NCBI GenBank assembly: GCA_023382595.1
Contig: JAHDWB010000008.1
Span: forward strand, 1-64,000
Direction: 5' to 3'
Source of the DNA: Anaerolineales bacterium
GTDB lineage: Bacteria; Chloroflexota; Anaerolineae; Anaerolineales; Villigracilaceae
Length of the DNA: 64,000 bases
In this document: positions 1 to 8,542 of the stretch, piece by piece
How positions within the stretch are numbered: position 1 is the stretch's first letter
How the letters are laid out: each line of letters begins with the position of its first letter
Notes under the pieces: generated by a model
What the model was told of the DNA's origin: nothing
Database searches by the model: none
What the model saw: only the letters and a program-made list of their open reading frames with translations
Translations under genes and position numbers: made by a program

Positions 1-367
1 ATCATTTTTCAACTTCGTGACCTTCCACCCTTGACACTCCTATTTATCGGTAGGCTCTGGATGAATTGAAGACTCACATGCTTTTCAATAGAACCTTGCC
101 CGATTTCATAACAACTATTACAAATTCGTAATCTTGGAAACGTATTCTATTCGTCTTTTTAGAGTTTCTTTTGAAACACGAGAGGCTGAATATGGACAAA
201 TAAATATATTGTAACAACGGGAGCACCAACATAAAAGAAATCAGCTAACAATAATGATACTCTTGAATGTTCGCTACAGAACTGATAGGGATATTATTCA
301 TTGTAACGACAGGTGAAATAGTCATGAACATAAGCGGATGATTTCTTGGAACTGAATGTACATATGA
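1..367. other. AT-rich stretch without a recognisable gene
   Basis: No open frame here looks like a protein gene and no RNA gene is visible. It lies downstream of the zinc-ribbon gene on the minus strand, so it should hold the 3' part of the second integron cassette if the array continues. I looked for the plus-strand complement of the start of that cassette (GTTGGGCG) and did not see it, so no second attC can be claimed. Base composition is clearly more AT-rich than the chromosome further right. Confidence 0.5.
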
Positions 368-592
368 CTATTTCATTCGAGTAAAGTTTTCTTTTACATC
401 ACTTAACAATTTCTGCGGAACATAGAATTGTGAATATCCACATTTCCCACAAACATATATTTCAAATTTACCTCCTGCCCAAAAACCACCTACGCCAGGA
501 AGTAAATCTGGTCCGTAACCGCCTCGTGCACCAACAGTTTTTGCATAGATCTCATCATTTCCACATTCTGGGCATTTCTTATGAAATTTCAT
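368..592 (-). CDS. Small zinc-ribbon protein, probable integron cassette gene
   Basis: A 74-residue protein with two CxxC knuckles (CPEC near residues 8-11 and CGKC near 48-51), the pattern of a zinc ribbon. The middle is glycine-rich. Such small zinc ribbons often bind nucleic acid or serve as structural modules; no specific function can be given. It lies on the minus strand directly after the attC at 646-802, so it is transcribed in the same direction as the GNAT cassette and away from intI, which is the orientation expected for the next cassette of an integron array. The start ATG at 592 lies about 55 bases after the cassette junction at 651/652. Confidence 0.6.
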   Translation of the reverse strand: MKFHKKCPECGNDEIYAKTVGARGGYGPDLLPGVGGFWAGGKFEIYVCGKCGYSQFYVPQKLLSDVKENFTRMK

Positions 593-645
593 CTTTTAAT
601 CCTTGTATTCAACGGAAACTGTACTTTTTCCTTCTTATACCAAGC

Positions 646-802
646 GCCCAACGGTTTGCGTCTCGTCCCGCGTGGTTTTCACGGGATACCCGCTTGGGGT
701 GGGAGGGTGGACTGACCCTCGAAACGGGAGTCCGCCGAAGCCAGAAGCATGCTCAGAAACGCGGTGCGTACCCCAAGTCGGGTGCACGCGGTGTTAGCCC
801 GC
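646..802 (-). other. attC recombination site of the GNAT cassette
   Basis: Read on the minus strand this begins with an inverse core GCGGGCTAAC (802-793) and ends with a core GTTGGGC (652-646, consensus GTTRRRY). The inverse core is an exact complement of the sequence at the other end of the cassette, GTTAGCCCGC (1363-1354), which is what a cassette must show because these two ends form R'' and R' in the circular form. Inside, ACCCGACTTGGGGT pairs with ACCCCAAGCGGGT except for one extra base, resembling the extrahelical bases that mark attC strands. About 157 bp is long but within the known range. Confidence 0.75.
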
Positions 803-1362
803 ACCTCAACGAGGCTACTGGAAAACATCATTTGAGCTTCCGCTCCATGGTGATCACCGTAATGCTGTCATGACCAATTTGTTCGACGTTCGTTCCGATG
901 TCGACAAACTTCTGACTGCGCCAGTAGGAGTGGCCCTTGGCGTTCTGCTGCTCAACCCCAAGCCGTACTACCGAAGCATCTGGATAGGATGCGATCGCCG
1001 CGTTGAGCAAGCGCGTGCCGACGCCTTTGCCTTGGTACGCAGGACGAACGTACAGCCGCGAAAGGTAGAGCTCGTCTCGGTTCAACGCCATCAAGGTAAC
1101 GAGACCGATGATCGTCCCATCGTCCTTGGCAACCGCGAAGTAGTCTCCTGGTTTCTCGATCTGTGATCGAAGCACTTTAGGGTCGTGCCAATGCGTTGTT
1201 ACTTGCTCGATCGTCGCGCGAGACAAGTGATCAGCGTAGGTCGCGACCCAGGTCTCACTCAAGACCTCCTTGATTAGATCTACCTCGTTGACCTTTGCGC
1301 GTTCGATAGTGAACATCAGACTACCATCTCTCCTTTTGCACTTCACCGCGGATGCGGGCTAA
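652..1362 (-). mobile_element. Integron gene cassette, 711 bp, carrying a GNAT gene
   Basis: The cassette is bounded by the recombination points G^TTAGCC (between 1363 and 1362) and G^TTGGGC (between 652 and 651) on the minus strand. It carries one gene in the usual head-to-tail direction, with the start about 46 bases from the 5' boundary and the attC just after the stop codon. It is the first cassette beside the intI gene, the position of the most recently inserted cassette in integrons. The exact complementarity of its two ends is direct sequence evidence; activity is inferred. Confidence 0.72.
828..1316 (-). CDS. GNAT family N-acetyltransferase (cassette gene)
   Basis: A 162-residue Gcn5-related acetyltransferase that transfers acetyl from acetyl-CoA to an unknown amine. 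The acetyl-CoA loop motif (RPAYQGKGVGTRLL, about residues 93-106) is the V-x-x-x-Q-x-x-G-x-G/A signature; it is followed by a helix and the typical C-terminal beta strands with NAKGHSYWRSQKF. A longer frame starts at a GTG at 1346, but AAGGAG lies inside that extension about 13 bases before the ATG at 1316, so I chose 1316. It is the gene of an integron cassette. GNAT enzymes are common cassette cargo, including aminoglycoside and other small-molecule acetyltransferases, but the substrate here cannot be told. Confidence 0.85.
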   Translation of the reverse strand: MFTIERAKVNEVDLIKEVLSETWVATYADHLSRATIEQVTTHWHDPKVLRSQIEKPGDYFAVAKDDGTIIGLVTLMALNRDELYLSRLYVRPAYQGKGVGTRLLNAAIASYPDASVVRLGVEQQNAKGHSYWRSQKFVDIGTNVEQIGHDSITVITMERKLK

Positions 1363-1489
1363 CTAAGGGATATACCGCCACCGCATAACAGATTATGGAC
1401 GGCGGCGGTGTAAAGCCTTGCTCATTGTGATATACTGCTATAAATTAGTTTATTATCAGATTATACCTACACAATTTCCTCAGGTCAAC
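1363..1489. promoter_or_regulatory. Probable attI region and intI promoter, with a strong hairpin
   Basis: The stretch between the first cassette junction and the intI start is where attI is found in integrons. It holds a hairpin at about 1372-1411, with ACCGCCACCG on the left and CGGCGGCGGT on the right around an AT-rich loop. A TATACT box at 1430-1435 could be the intI -10 element. The cassette promoter (Pc) would have to read leftwards from here or from within intI; I cannot point to a clear one. Confidence 0.5.
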
Positions 1490-2482
<993 letters not shown>

Positions 2483-2568
2483 CCGACGCCTGATACTGTC
2501 CCGCCGCGCCGGTCAACGAAACAGAGCGGTGGCTTGGGCAGATGACCGGATCGCTGGTTTCGGAAATC

Positions 2569-2598
2569 TTGTCCGGTTTGAAAAGGAACTGGTATAAT
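2569..2598 (+). promoter_or_regulatory. Promoter of the alaS leader
   Basis: TTGTCC at 2569-2574, an 18-base spacer and a perfect TATAAT at 2593-2598 in the extended form GGTATAAT. The transcript would start about seven bases later, at or next to the ATG at 2606, so the leader peptide would be translated from a leaderless message. Confidence 0.65.
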
Positions 2599-2605
2599 CG
2601 CGCGC

Positions 2606-2686
2606 ATGCAAACGACCCTCAAGACCAGCGCAGCCGCTCGAGCCGCGTCCGCTACCTGCGGAACCTGCGAACCTGCCACGGCTTGA
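2606..2686 (+). CDS. Candidate Ala-rich leader peptide upstream of alaS
   Basis: A 26-codon frame with eight Ala codons (positions 9, 10, 11, 13, 14, 16, 24 and 26; GCA, GCC, GCT and GCG are all used). It begins seven bases after a TATAAT box and ends 20 bases before a strong intrinsic terminator that precedes alaS. This is the arrangement of ribosome-mediated attenuation, in which stalling at codons of the cognate amino acid changes the fold of the leader. CGAACCTG near the end of the frame (2668-2675) can pair with CAGGTTCG in the 3' arm of the terminator. Translation is inferred from context only; a 26-codon frame can arise by chance. Confidence 0.5.
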   Translation: MQTTLKTSAAARAASATCGTCEPATA

Positions 2687-2706
2687 GACGGAAGCGAGGA
2701 ATTCCG

Positions 2707-2736
2707 GTCCCGAACCCACAGGTTCGGGACTTTTTG
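2707..2736 (+). terminator. Intrinsic terminator or attenuator before alaS
   Basis: A perfect 10-bp stem, GTCCCGAACC (2707-2716) with GGTTCGGGAC (2721-2730), a CACA loop and a run of five T. It lies about 110 bases after the TATAAT promoter and about 180 bases before alaS on the same strand, so it would cut transcripts from that promoter unless it is prevented from forming. Confidence 0.75.
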
Positions 2737-2740
2737 TTAT

Positions 2741-2863
2741 GTCATTGCGAGGGCGACACTTGCGCTGTACGCCAGTGCGGTGTGCTCTTTTCGCCCGAAG
2801 CAATCCTCCAGCCTATTTGGAGATTGCTTCGCCGCGAAAGGCAAAAGCGCGGCTCGCAACGAC
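2741..2863. repeat. Dispersed palindromic repeat (TCATTGCGAGG type)
   Basis: The element begins TCATTGCGAGGGCGA and ends GCTCGCAACGACA, with AGCAATCCTCCAGCC and TGGAGATTGCTTCGCC forming an inner inverted repeat. Related ends (CCTCGCAATGACA, CCCGCAATGACA) recur near 24145-24160 and 35400-35415, so this is a dispersed family. It separates the alaS leader terminator from the second TATAAT in front of alaS. Confidence 0.6.
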
Positions 2864-2871
2864 AGAGCGCT

Positions 2872-2880
2872 TGGTATAAT
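2872..2880 (+). promoter_or_regulatory. Proximal -10 box of alaS (TGGTATAAT)
   Basis: An extended -10, TGGTATAAT, lies 32 bases before the alaS start; no good -35 is seen. It would give a leader of about 25 bases carrying CGGAG before ATG, and would bypass the upstream terminator. Extended -10 promoters can work without a strong -35. Confidence 0.5.
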
Positions 2881-2912
2881 TCGCCCGTCATTACCATCGA
2901 ATCGGAGAACGC

Positions 2913-5678
2913 ATGACCAAAAAACTCACAGGCAACCAGATCCGCCAGGACTTCATCGACTTTTTCGTGGAGCACGGACACACCGCCGTGCCGTCCATGT
3001 CGCTGGTGCCCGGAGGCGACGCCACGCTGCTCTTCACCAACTCCGGCATGGTGCAGTTCAAGGACGTCTTCCTCGGCACCGACAAGAAACCCTACACGCG
3101 CGCCGTCGATTCGCAGAAGTGCATGCGCGTGGCGGGCAAGCACAACGACCTCGACGATGTCGGGTGCGACGACACGCATCACACCTTCTTTGAAATGCTC
3201 GGCAACTGGTCGTTCGGCGATTACTACAAAAAGGAAGCCATTGCCTGGTCGTGGCAATTGCTGACCGACGTGTGGGGCTTGCCCAAGGACAAACTGTACG
3301 CCACCTGCTTCGAAGACGATCAGGGCGACATCCCGCGCGACGACGAAGCCGCCGACATCTGGAAGGAACAGCCCGGCTTCGAGCCCAGCCACGTCCTGTT
3401 CTTCGGGCGCAAGGAGAATTTCTGGCAAATGGCGGAGACCGGTCCCTGCGGTCCATGCTCCGAGATCCACATCGACCTTGGCGAAGAGCGCGACAACCTG
3501 CGCGGCAGCGAGCATGTCTGCGGCGTGAACGGCGAATGCACGCGCTTCCTCGAGTTATGGAATAACGTTTTCATCCAATACAACCTGTTCGATGACGGAC
3601 GCCTCGAACCATTGCCCGCCAAGCACGTGGACACCGGCATGGGCTTTGAGCGCATCGTCTCCGTCCTGCAAGGCGTCGACTCGAACTACAAGACCGATCT
3701 CTTCACCGACTCGCTGGATGTCCTGCGCGCGCTTACCGGTCACAGCGAGGCGCAGATGCTTGCCGATTTCACACCCTACCGCGTCATCGCCGACCACGTC
3801 CGTTCGGCGGCGTTTCTCATCGCCGACGGCGTCGTACCCGGCAATGCGGGGCGCAATTACGTGGCGCGCATGATCATCCGCCGCGCGGCGCGCTTTGGAG
3901 CCAAGCTCGGCTTGAACGAACCCTTCCTCGCCAAGGTTGCGCAGGCGGTGATCGACTATTACGGCGACTTTTTTCCCGAACTACGGAAGAGTCAACCCGC
4001 GATCCTCGATAACTTGACCCGCGAGGAAGTTCGCTTCGCGCGTACGGTGGAAGCGGGTACCGCCCATCTGGAAAACTTACTCTCCGACCTTCGCTCCCAA
4101 GATAAAACCGTCCTTGACGGTCGCAAAGCCTTCGACTTATACGCCACGTACGGTCTGCCCTTCGAGATTTCGCGCGACATCGCCCGCGAACAGGGGCTTG
4201 ACGTGGATGAACATGGCTTCCACGAAGCAAAGGAAGCGCACGCCAAAGCCTCGGGCGGCGGCAAAGCCATGGGCAAACTCGGCGGCGAAGATGCGGAATT
4301 CTTTGCGAATATCCTGAAAAACCTGCAAGCCGAAGGCAAACTCGGCAAAGACGGCGTCGAATATGACCCGTACACCAGTCCGCGCGCGGAAGGCGAGGTG
4401 CTGGCGCTGATCGTGAACGGCGAAATGGTAACTTCCGCCTCGCTCGACGACCAGGTCGAAGTCATCCTGCCCAAGACCGGTTTCTACATCGAAGCGGGCG
4501 GTCAAGTGGACGATACGGGTTACATCAGATCACTCACCCCTCACTCCTCTCCCGCAGGGAGAGGGGAAGGGGGGGCAGATTGGGAGATTGAAGTATCCGC
4601 CATGCGCCGCGCCTCGGCGGGCGTCATCGTCCACATTGGAACGGTCATCTCCGGTCAACCCAAAGTAGGTGATAAAGCCGTCGCTGAAGTGGATATGACC
4701 CGCCGGCACGATGTCATGCGCAACCACACTGCCACGCACCTGCTCCACAAGGCGCTGCACGCCGTGTTGAGCGACCAGGCAAAACAGGCAGGCTCGCTTG
4801 TCGCGCCGACCCATTTGCGCTTTGACTTCAATCACCCCGAAGCGATGACCCCCGAGCAGATCGAGCGCGTCGAGCGCATGGTCAATGAAGCCATCGCCGC
4901 GGATATGCCGGTCCATAAGCAGGTCAAATCGTTGGACGAAGCGAAAAAGGAAGGCGCGATGGCGTTGTTCGGCGAAAAGTACGGCGAGACCGTGCGCACC
5001 ATCAGCATCTTGGAGACCGACGGCGGCAGGCTCCCTGAATCCGATGCGAAGTATTCTTATGAACTTTGCGGCGGTACGCATCTCGAGCGCACCTCGGATA
5101 TCGGCGCGTTCCTGATCGTCGCTGAAAGTTCGGTGGCGGCGAACGTCCGCCGCATCGAAGCGGTGACCGGACGCGGCGCATATGAATTGATCCACAAGCG
5201 TTTCAAGACTCTGAAGCAGGCTGCCGGAACCTTGAAGTCCGCGCTGGATGAAGTGCCCGCCAAAGCGGACGCCCTGCAGGAGGAAGTCTCCGAGTTGAAG
5301 AAGGAACTTGCCAGCCTGCGCGCGCAGTCCGCGCTTTCCGCCTTTAACCTTCAGCTTTCCAACGTCCAAACGGTGAACGGGGTCAACGTGCTGGCGGTCG
5401 AAATCCCCAAAGTGGATGTGGATACCCTGCGAATGTTAGCAGACAAGTTCCGCGAGAAATATCCGAAGAACGGCGCGGCGGTGCTGGTGACGGGCACGAC
5501 GGTCATTGCCACCGTGACGGAGGACGTTGTCAAGCGGGGAGTCAAGGCTGGGGAGTTGATCTCAGGCATCGGCGGGAAGGGAGGCGGACGCCCCAATCTC
5601 GCGCAGGGCAGTCTCAACGGCGATGTCAAGGCTTCGCTGGCAAAACTTCCGCAGGTCGTGGAAGAAAAAATAAAGTAA
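2913..5678 (+). CDS. alaS: Alanine-tRNA ligase
   Basis: A 921-residue alanyl-tRNA synthetase, of near-usual length. It charges tRNA-Ala with alanine and clears misacylated Ser/Gly. The class II catalytic core fills the first 250 residues (TNSGMVQFKDVFLG; DVGCDDTHHTFFEMLGNWSF; GMGFERIVSVLQG). The editing domain carries the zinc motif HTATHLLH near 608 and CGGTH near 713. The C-terminal part has a coiled coil (about 765-810) and the glycine-rich C-Ala end (GGKGGGRPNLAQG). Residues about 540-554 (SLTPHSSPAGRGEGGA) are encoded by a palindromic repeat and look like an insertion. It starts at ATG with CGGAG nine bases upstream. Confidence 0.98.
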   Translation: MTKKLTGNQIRQDFIDFFVEHGHTAVPSMSLVPGGDATLLFTNSGMVQFKDVFLGTDKKPYTRAVDSQKCMRVAGKHNDLDDVGCDDTHHTFFEMLGNWSFGDYYKKEAIAWSWQLLTDVWGLPKDKLYATCFEDDQGDIPRDDEAADIWKEQPGFEPSHVLFFGRKENFWQMAETGPCGPCSEIHIDLGEERDNLRGSEHVCGVNGECTRFLELWNNVFIQYNLFDDGRLEPLPAKHVDTGMGFERIVSVLQGVDSNYKTDLFTDSLDVLRALTGHSEAQMLADFTPYRVIADHVRSAAFLIADGVVPGNAGRNYVARMIIRRAARFGAKLGLNEPFLAKVAQAVIDYYGDFFPELRKSQPAILDNLTREEVRFARTVEAGTAHLENLLSDLRSQDKTVLDGRKAFDLYATYGLPFEISRDIAREQGLDVDEHGFHEAKEAHAKASGGGKAMGKLGGEDAEFFANILKNLQAEGKLGKDGVEYDPYTSPRAEGEVLALIVNGEMVTSASLDDQVEVILPKTGFYIEAGGQVDDTGYIRSLTPHSSPAGRGEGGADWEIEVSAMRRASAGVIVHIGTVISGQPKVGDKAVAEVDMTRRHDVMRNHTATHLLHKALHAVLSDQAKQAGSLVAPTHLRFDFNHPEAMTPEQIERVERMVNEAIAADMPVHKQVKSLDEAKKEGAMALFGEKYGETVRTISILETDGGRLPESDAKYSYELCGGTHLERTSDIGAFLIVAESSVAANVRRIEAVTGRGAYELIHKRFKTLKQAAGTLKSALDEVPAKADALQEEVSELKKELASLRAQSALSAFNLQLSNVQTVNGVNVLAVEIPKVDVDTLRMLADKFREKYPKNGAAVLVTGTTVIATVTEDVVKRGVKAGELISGIGGKGGGRPNLAQGSLNGDVKASLAKLPQVVEEKIK
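4531..4575. repeat. Palindromic repeat inserted in frame in alaS
   Basis: CCTCTCCC (4546-4553), loop GCA, GGGAGAGG (4557-4564), with further G/C-rich arms on both sides (CACCCCTCA... and ...GGAAGGGGGGG). The 45 bases are an exact multiple of three and code for about 15 low-complexity residues just after the conserved GGQVDDTGYI of the editing region, where other AlaRS have a short loop. Confidence 0.7.
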
Positions 5679-5686
5679 CCCCGTAA

Positions 5687-5716
5687 GGGGCGCAGTGACC
5701 CTGCGCCCCTTTTTTA
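5687..5716. terminator. Bidirectional terminator between alaS and the FGE-like gene
   Basis: A 9-bp stem, GGGGCGCAG (5687-5695) with CTGCGCCCC (5701-5709), followed by six T. It lies eight bases after the alaS stop and touches the stop codon of the convergent gene, so it can serve both. Confidence 0.85.
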
Positions 5717-6625
5717 TTTCTCCGCTTCGGCACAGCGGAAGCCGCGGCTTGCTCCGGCGGAGTTCGGTTCATGTTTGTAGCGGGACGTGGTCAATATCTC
5801 GTTCGCATCCGCATCGTACGCGCCGCTGCGCATGGCTCGCTCGATGCCTGTTTCGGGTCCGCGCGGGTCAATGGTCGGGGATGTGAAGTAATAGTCAATG
5901 TCATACCAGTCTGCCGTCCATTCGCGCACGTTGCCGACCATGTTCAAAGCGCCATAGGGACTTGCGCCCAAGGGATAGCGGTACACGGGCACAGGTTCGC
6001 CGATCAGCGCTTCGGCATAGTTGGCATGGCGCGGGGTGGGCTGTGAGTTCCCCCAGGGATGCTTCCTTTCGTCCGTGCCGCGTGCGGCTTTTTCAAATTC
6101 CGCTTCGGTCGGCAGTCTCCTGCCCGCCCATTCGCAATAGGCTTGCGCCTGAAACCAACTGACATATACGACCGGATAATTTCGATAGACCCATTTTCCG
6201 TAGTAGGGGTTGAGACGCAGGGTCGGCGGTTCGCAGGCTTCTTCCTTCACGCAGCCTGCGTACATCGCATTACTGACTTCCACCTGATCCATCCAATACG
6301 AATCCAGATACACGGTGTGCGGCGGCGCGCCTTGAAATGGCTGACCGTCCCTGCCCATGAGGAATTCCCCGGCGGGCACAAAGACTTGCCTCATCCCGTC
6401 CTTTGGTGAGACGCGCACATCCACTGGAATGACTTCACTCCTGCGCCCGATGTTGAAGGATGCAATGTCGTAGCGCAGTCTTTGCACGCTGAACGTTCCG
6501 CTTTTGATTGCTTTCACCGCGCGCGCGGCTACGTCCAAGTTGGGGATGGTGAAAGCGAGGATCGCCAGGGCGGCAATGGCTGAGATGAATAGAGAGACTT
6601 TTTTTATTACGGCATTGTTTTGCAT
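5714..6625 (-). CDS. Membrane-anchored SUMF1/FGE-like domain protein
   Basis: A 303-residue protein with an N-terminal membrane segment (about 9-27), a spacer, and a formylglycine-generating-enzyme (SUMF1) fold from about residue 80: VPAGEFLMGRD, HTVYLDSYWMDQVEVSNAMYAGCV, VSWFQAQAYCEWAGRRLPTEAEFEKAARG, GNVREWTADWY, and the C-terminal GFRC. True FGEs have a pair of catalytic cysteines shortly before the RYR...GFRC end; here that region reads ILTTSRYKHEPNSAG without them, so it is unlikely to oxidise sulfatase cysteines and no sulfatase gene lies nearby. It is more likely a structural or binding module. TAAAAT lies a few bases before the ATG. Confidence 0.85.
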   Translation of the reverse strand: MQNNAVIKKVSLFISAIAALAILAFTIPNLDVAARAVKAIKSGTFSVQRLRYDIASFNIGRRSEVIPVDVRVSPKDGMRQVFVPAGEFLMGRDGQPFQGAPPHTVYLDSYWMDQVEVSNAMYAGCVKEEACEPPTLRLNPYYGKWVYRNYPVVYVSWFQAQAYCEWAGRRLPTEAEFEKAARGTDERKHPWGNSQPTPRHANYAEALIGEPVPVYRYPLGASPYGALNMVGNVREWTADWYDIDYYFTSPTIDPRGPETGIERAMRSGAYDADANEILTTSRYKHEPNSAGASRGFRCAEAEK

Positions 6626-6709
6626 GGGGGAATTTTATCAGCGCATCTTTCAAAATTGACGGTTGATTTTGAATTGAAAAGATGTCAAAATGTTCATATC
6701 GTTGACTGG

Positions 6710-6826
6710 GGGAACTTTCCCCATAAGCGATGCGTCTGGTTCATAATAACAACCGTATTCTGAAAGGAGGTTCCATGATGTGATGTGGCTTACATGGAGA
6801 CAGCGGAACGCCGTCCGCTGATTCTC
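6710..6826 (+). promoter_or_regulatory. Leader of the vWA lipoprotein gene, with hairpins and a lone Shine-Dalgarno
   Basis: It holds a small hairpin (GGGGAACTTTCCCC, 6710-6723), a full Shine-Dalgarno AAAGGAGG (6761-6768) followed by ATGATGTGA (start and stop almost at once), and a second hairpin with GGAGA-CAGCGGA and TCCGCTG-AT-TCTCC arms (about 6796-6826). The real gene starts at 6865 with its own AAGGAG. This looks like a regulated leader; no known riboswitch class is recognised. Confidence 0.4.
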
Positions 6827-6864
6827 CTGCTATGTTTGTTTTGATGACCACAAAGGAGAAGAAA

Positions 6865-8412
6865 ATGAAAACCTTACGCAAAGCCCCGGGCTTTTGTGCT
6901 GTATTTCTATTGATATTTACCTATGCTTGTGGCGGTGCCCCTGCAGCAACGGAACACCCGGCACCTGCCGCAGAGATGCCCGCTTTTGAGCCGGCGCCCT
7001 CCCTGCCCGAACAGGGCGCAGCGCCTTCCCAATTCAATAGCGAGCCGTACGATATGTTCTTCGAGGATTACGGGGTCAATCCATCCATTGATACCGAGGA
7101 CGATAACCTTTCCACTTTCGCGTTGGATGTTGACACGGGGTCGTACACGGTCATGCGGAACTATCTTGACGATGGGAATTTGCCCCCGAAGGAATCCGTC
7201 CGCGTGGAGGAATATGTCAACTACTTTGACTACGGATACCCCCTGCCGCCTGCGCATCAGGCATTTGGAATATACGTTGACGGCGCACCTTCCCCCTTCA
7301 CACAAACCGAACGTTATCACATGCTGCGCATCGGCATTCAAGGGTACGATGTGGCGGATGAAGACCGCAAAGACGCCGCGCTGACCTTTGTCATTGACAT
7401 CTCCGGTTCGATGGAAATGGAGAATCGCCTGGGATTGGTCAAACGCTCGCTTGAATTACTGGTCGAGCAGCTGCATCGTGACGATACAGTCAGCATTGTG
7501 GTGTACGGTTCAGATGCGCGCGTAGTACTTCAACCCACCCGCGGATCGGATCACCGCCGAATTCTCGACGCCATCTACAGCCTGCAAACCGAAGGTGCGA
7601 CCAATGCCGAAGCGGGGTTGAGGCTTGGTTATGGCATGGCGATGGAAGCATTTAAGTCGGATGGAATCAACCGGGTCATCCTATGCTCGGATGGTGTGGC
7701 AAATGTCGGGCAGACCGAGGCGGACGCGATCCTTGATGTGATCGACCGCCATGTGGAACGCGGCGTCACTCTTACGACCGTTGGTTTTGGAATGAGCAAT
7801 TACAATGACACCCTGATGGAACAGCTTGCAAATAATGGCAATGGCTTCTATGCGTACGTGGACGATATGGATGAAGCCCGCAGATTGTTTGTGGATGAGA
7901 TCACAGGCACTCTGCAAACCATTGCGTTGGATGCGAAAGTACAGGTGGATTTCAACCCTGATGCGGTATCCCGATACCGGCTGATTGGGTATGAAAACCG
8001 CGCCATCGACGATGACGAGTTTCGCGATAATGACGTGGATGCGGGCGAGATTGGGGCAGGGCACTCGGTGACTGCTTTGTATGAAATCAAGTTGTATCCC
8101 GAAGCGCGCGGCAGGATCGCGACAGTGTATATGCGTTGGAAGGACCCCGGCACACATCAAATCGTTGAGATTTCACGCGATTTTGAAGCGCGCCAACTTG
8201 CTTTAAATTTCCGTGAAACCGACCCGTACTTCCAACTCTCAGTGGTTGTTGCCGAATATGCAGAGATATTGAAAGGCAGTTACTGGGCGGAGGATGGTTC
8301 TCTGGACGCCGTCTATGAAGAAGCCCGCCGCCTTGAAGACTATTTTCACCGAGACGATGCCATGAAGGAGTTCGCGGATTTGGTCCGCAAGGCGCGCCGT
8401 TTGATGGATTGA
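6865..8412 (+). CDS. von Willebrand factor A domain lipoprotein (YfbK-like)
   Basis: A 515-residue exported protein. An N-terminal signal ends at a probable lipobox (FTYAC, residue 20, slightly off consensus), followed by a Pro/Ala-rich linker, a YfbK-type N-terminal domain (about 60-170, FALDVDTGSYTVMRNYL), a vWA domain (about 175-345) with the metal site DISGSME, and a DUF3520-like C-terminal region. vWA domains bind proteins through a metal ion; the partner is unknown. I start it at 6865, where AAAGGAG lies six bases upstream, rather than at 6832. It is followed by a bidirectional terminator. Confidence 0.88.
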   Translation: MKTLRKAPGFCAVFLLIFTYACGGAPAATEHPAPAAEMPAFEPAPSLPEQGAAPSQFNSEPYDMFFEDYGVNPSIDTEDDNLSTFALDVDTGSYTVMRNYLDDGNLPPKESVRVEEYVNYFDYGYPLPPAHQAFGIYVDGAPSPFTQTERYHMLRIGIQGYDVADEDRKDAALTFVIDISGSMEMENRLGLVKRSLELLVEQLHRDDTVSIVVYGSDARVVLQPTRGSDHRRILDAIYSLQTEGATNAEAGLRLGYGMAMEAFKSDGINRVILCSDGVANVGQTEADAILDVIDRHVERGVTLTTVGFGMSNYNDTLMEQLANNGNGFYAYVDDMDEARRLFVDEITGTLQTIALDAKVQVDFNPDAVSRYRLIGYENRAIDDDEFRDNDVDAGEIGAGHSVTALYEIKLYPEARGRIATVYMRWKDPGTHQIVEISRDFEARQLALNFRETDPYFQLSVVVAEYAEILKGSYWAEDGSLDAVYEEARRLEDYFHRDDAMKEFADLVRKARRLMD

Positions 8413-8446
8413 TTGAAGCATTCCCTTCGCAGCCCTGTCTCACAAC

Positions 8447-8484
8447 AAACGCGGCAGTCCTTTTCAAAAGGACTGCCGCGTTTT
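8447..8484. terminator. Strong bidirectional terminator
   Basis: An 18-bp inverted repeat, AAACGCGGCAGTCCTTTT and its complement around a single C, with a T-run on both strands. It lies 35 bases after the vWA gene and also faces the convergent amidohydrolase gene. Confidence 0.85.
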
Positions 8485-8542
8485 GATTGAATTATTGATG
8501 GTACGCGGTAGGGGTAACCCAGCCATGTGTCATGAAAATTCG

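Noticed and set aside
1-367. Second attC after the zinc-ribbon gene
   Set aside because: The complement of that cassette's 5' end (GTTGGGCG on the plus strand) was not found in the window.
430-873. Open frame of 147 codons on the plus strand across the attC
   Set aside because: It overlaps the zinc-ribbon gene and the recombination site, has no protein-like features and is a shadow.
2606-2740. T-box riboswitch in front of alaS
   Set aside because: No T-box sequence (AGGGTGG-ACCGCG) or specifier loop can be seen; only the leader frame and terminator.
2742-3515. Long minus-strand frame over the start of alaS
   Set aside because: A mirror frame in GC-rich coding DNA; alaS on the plus strand is certain.
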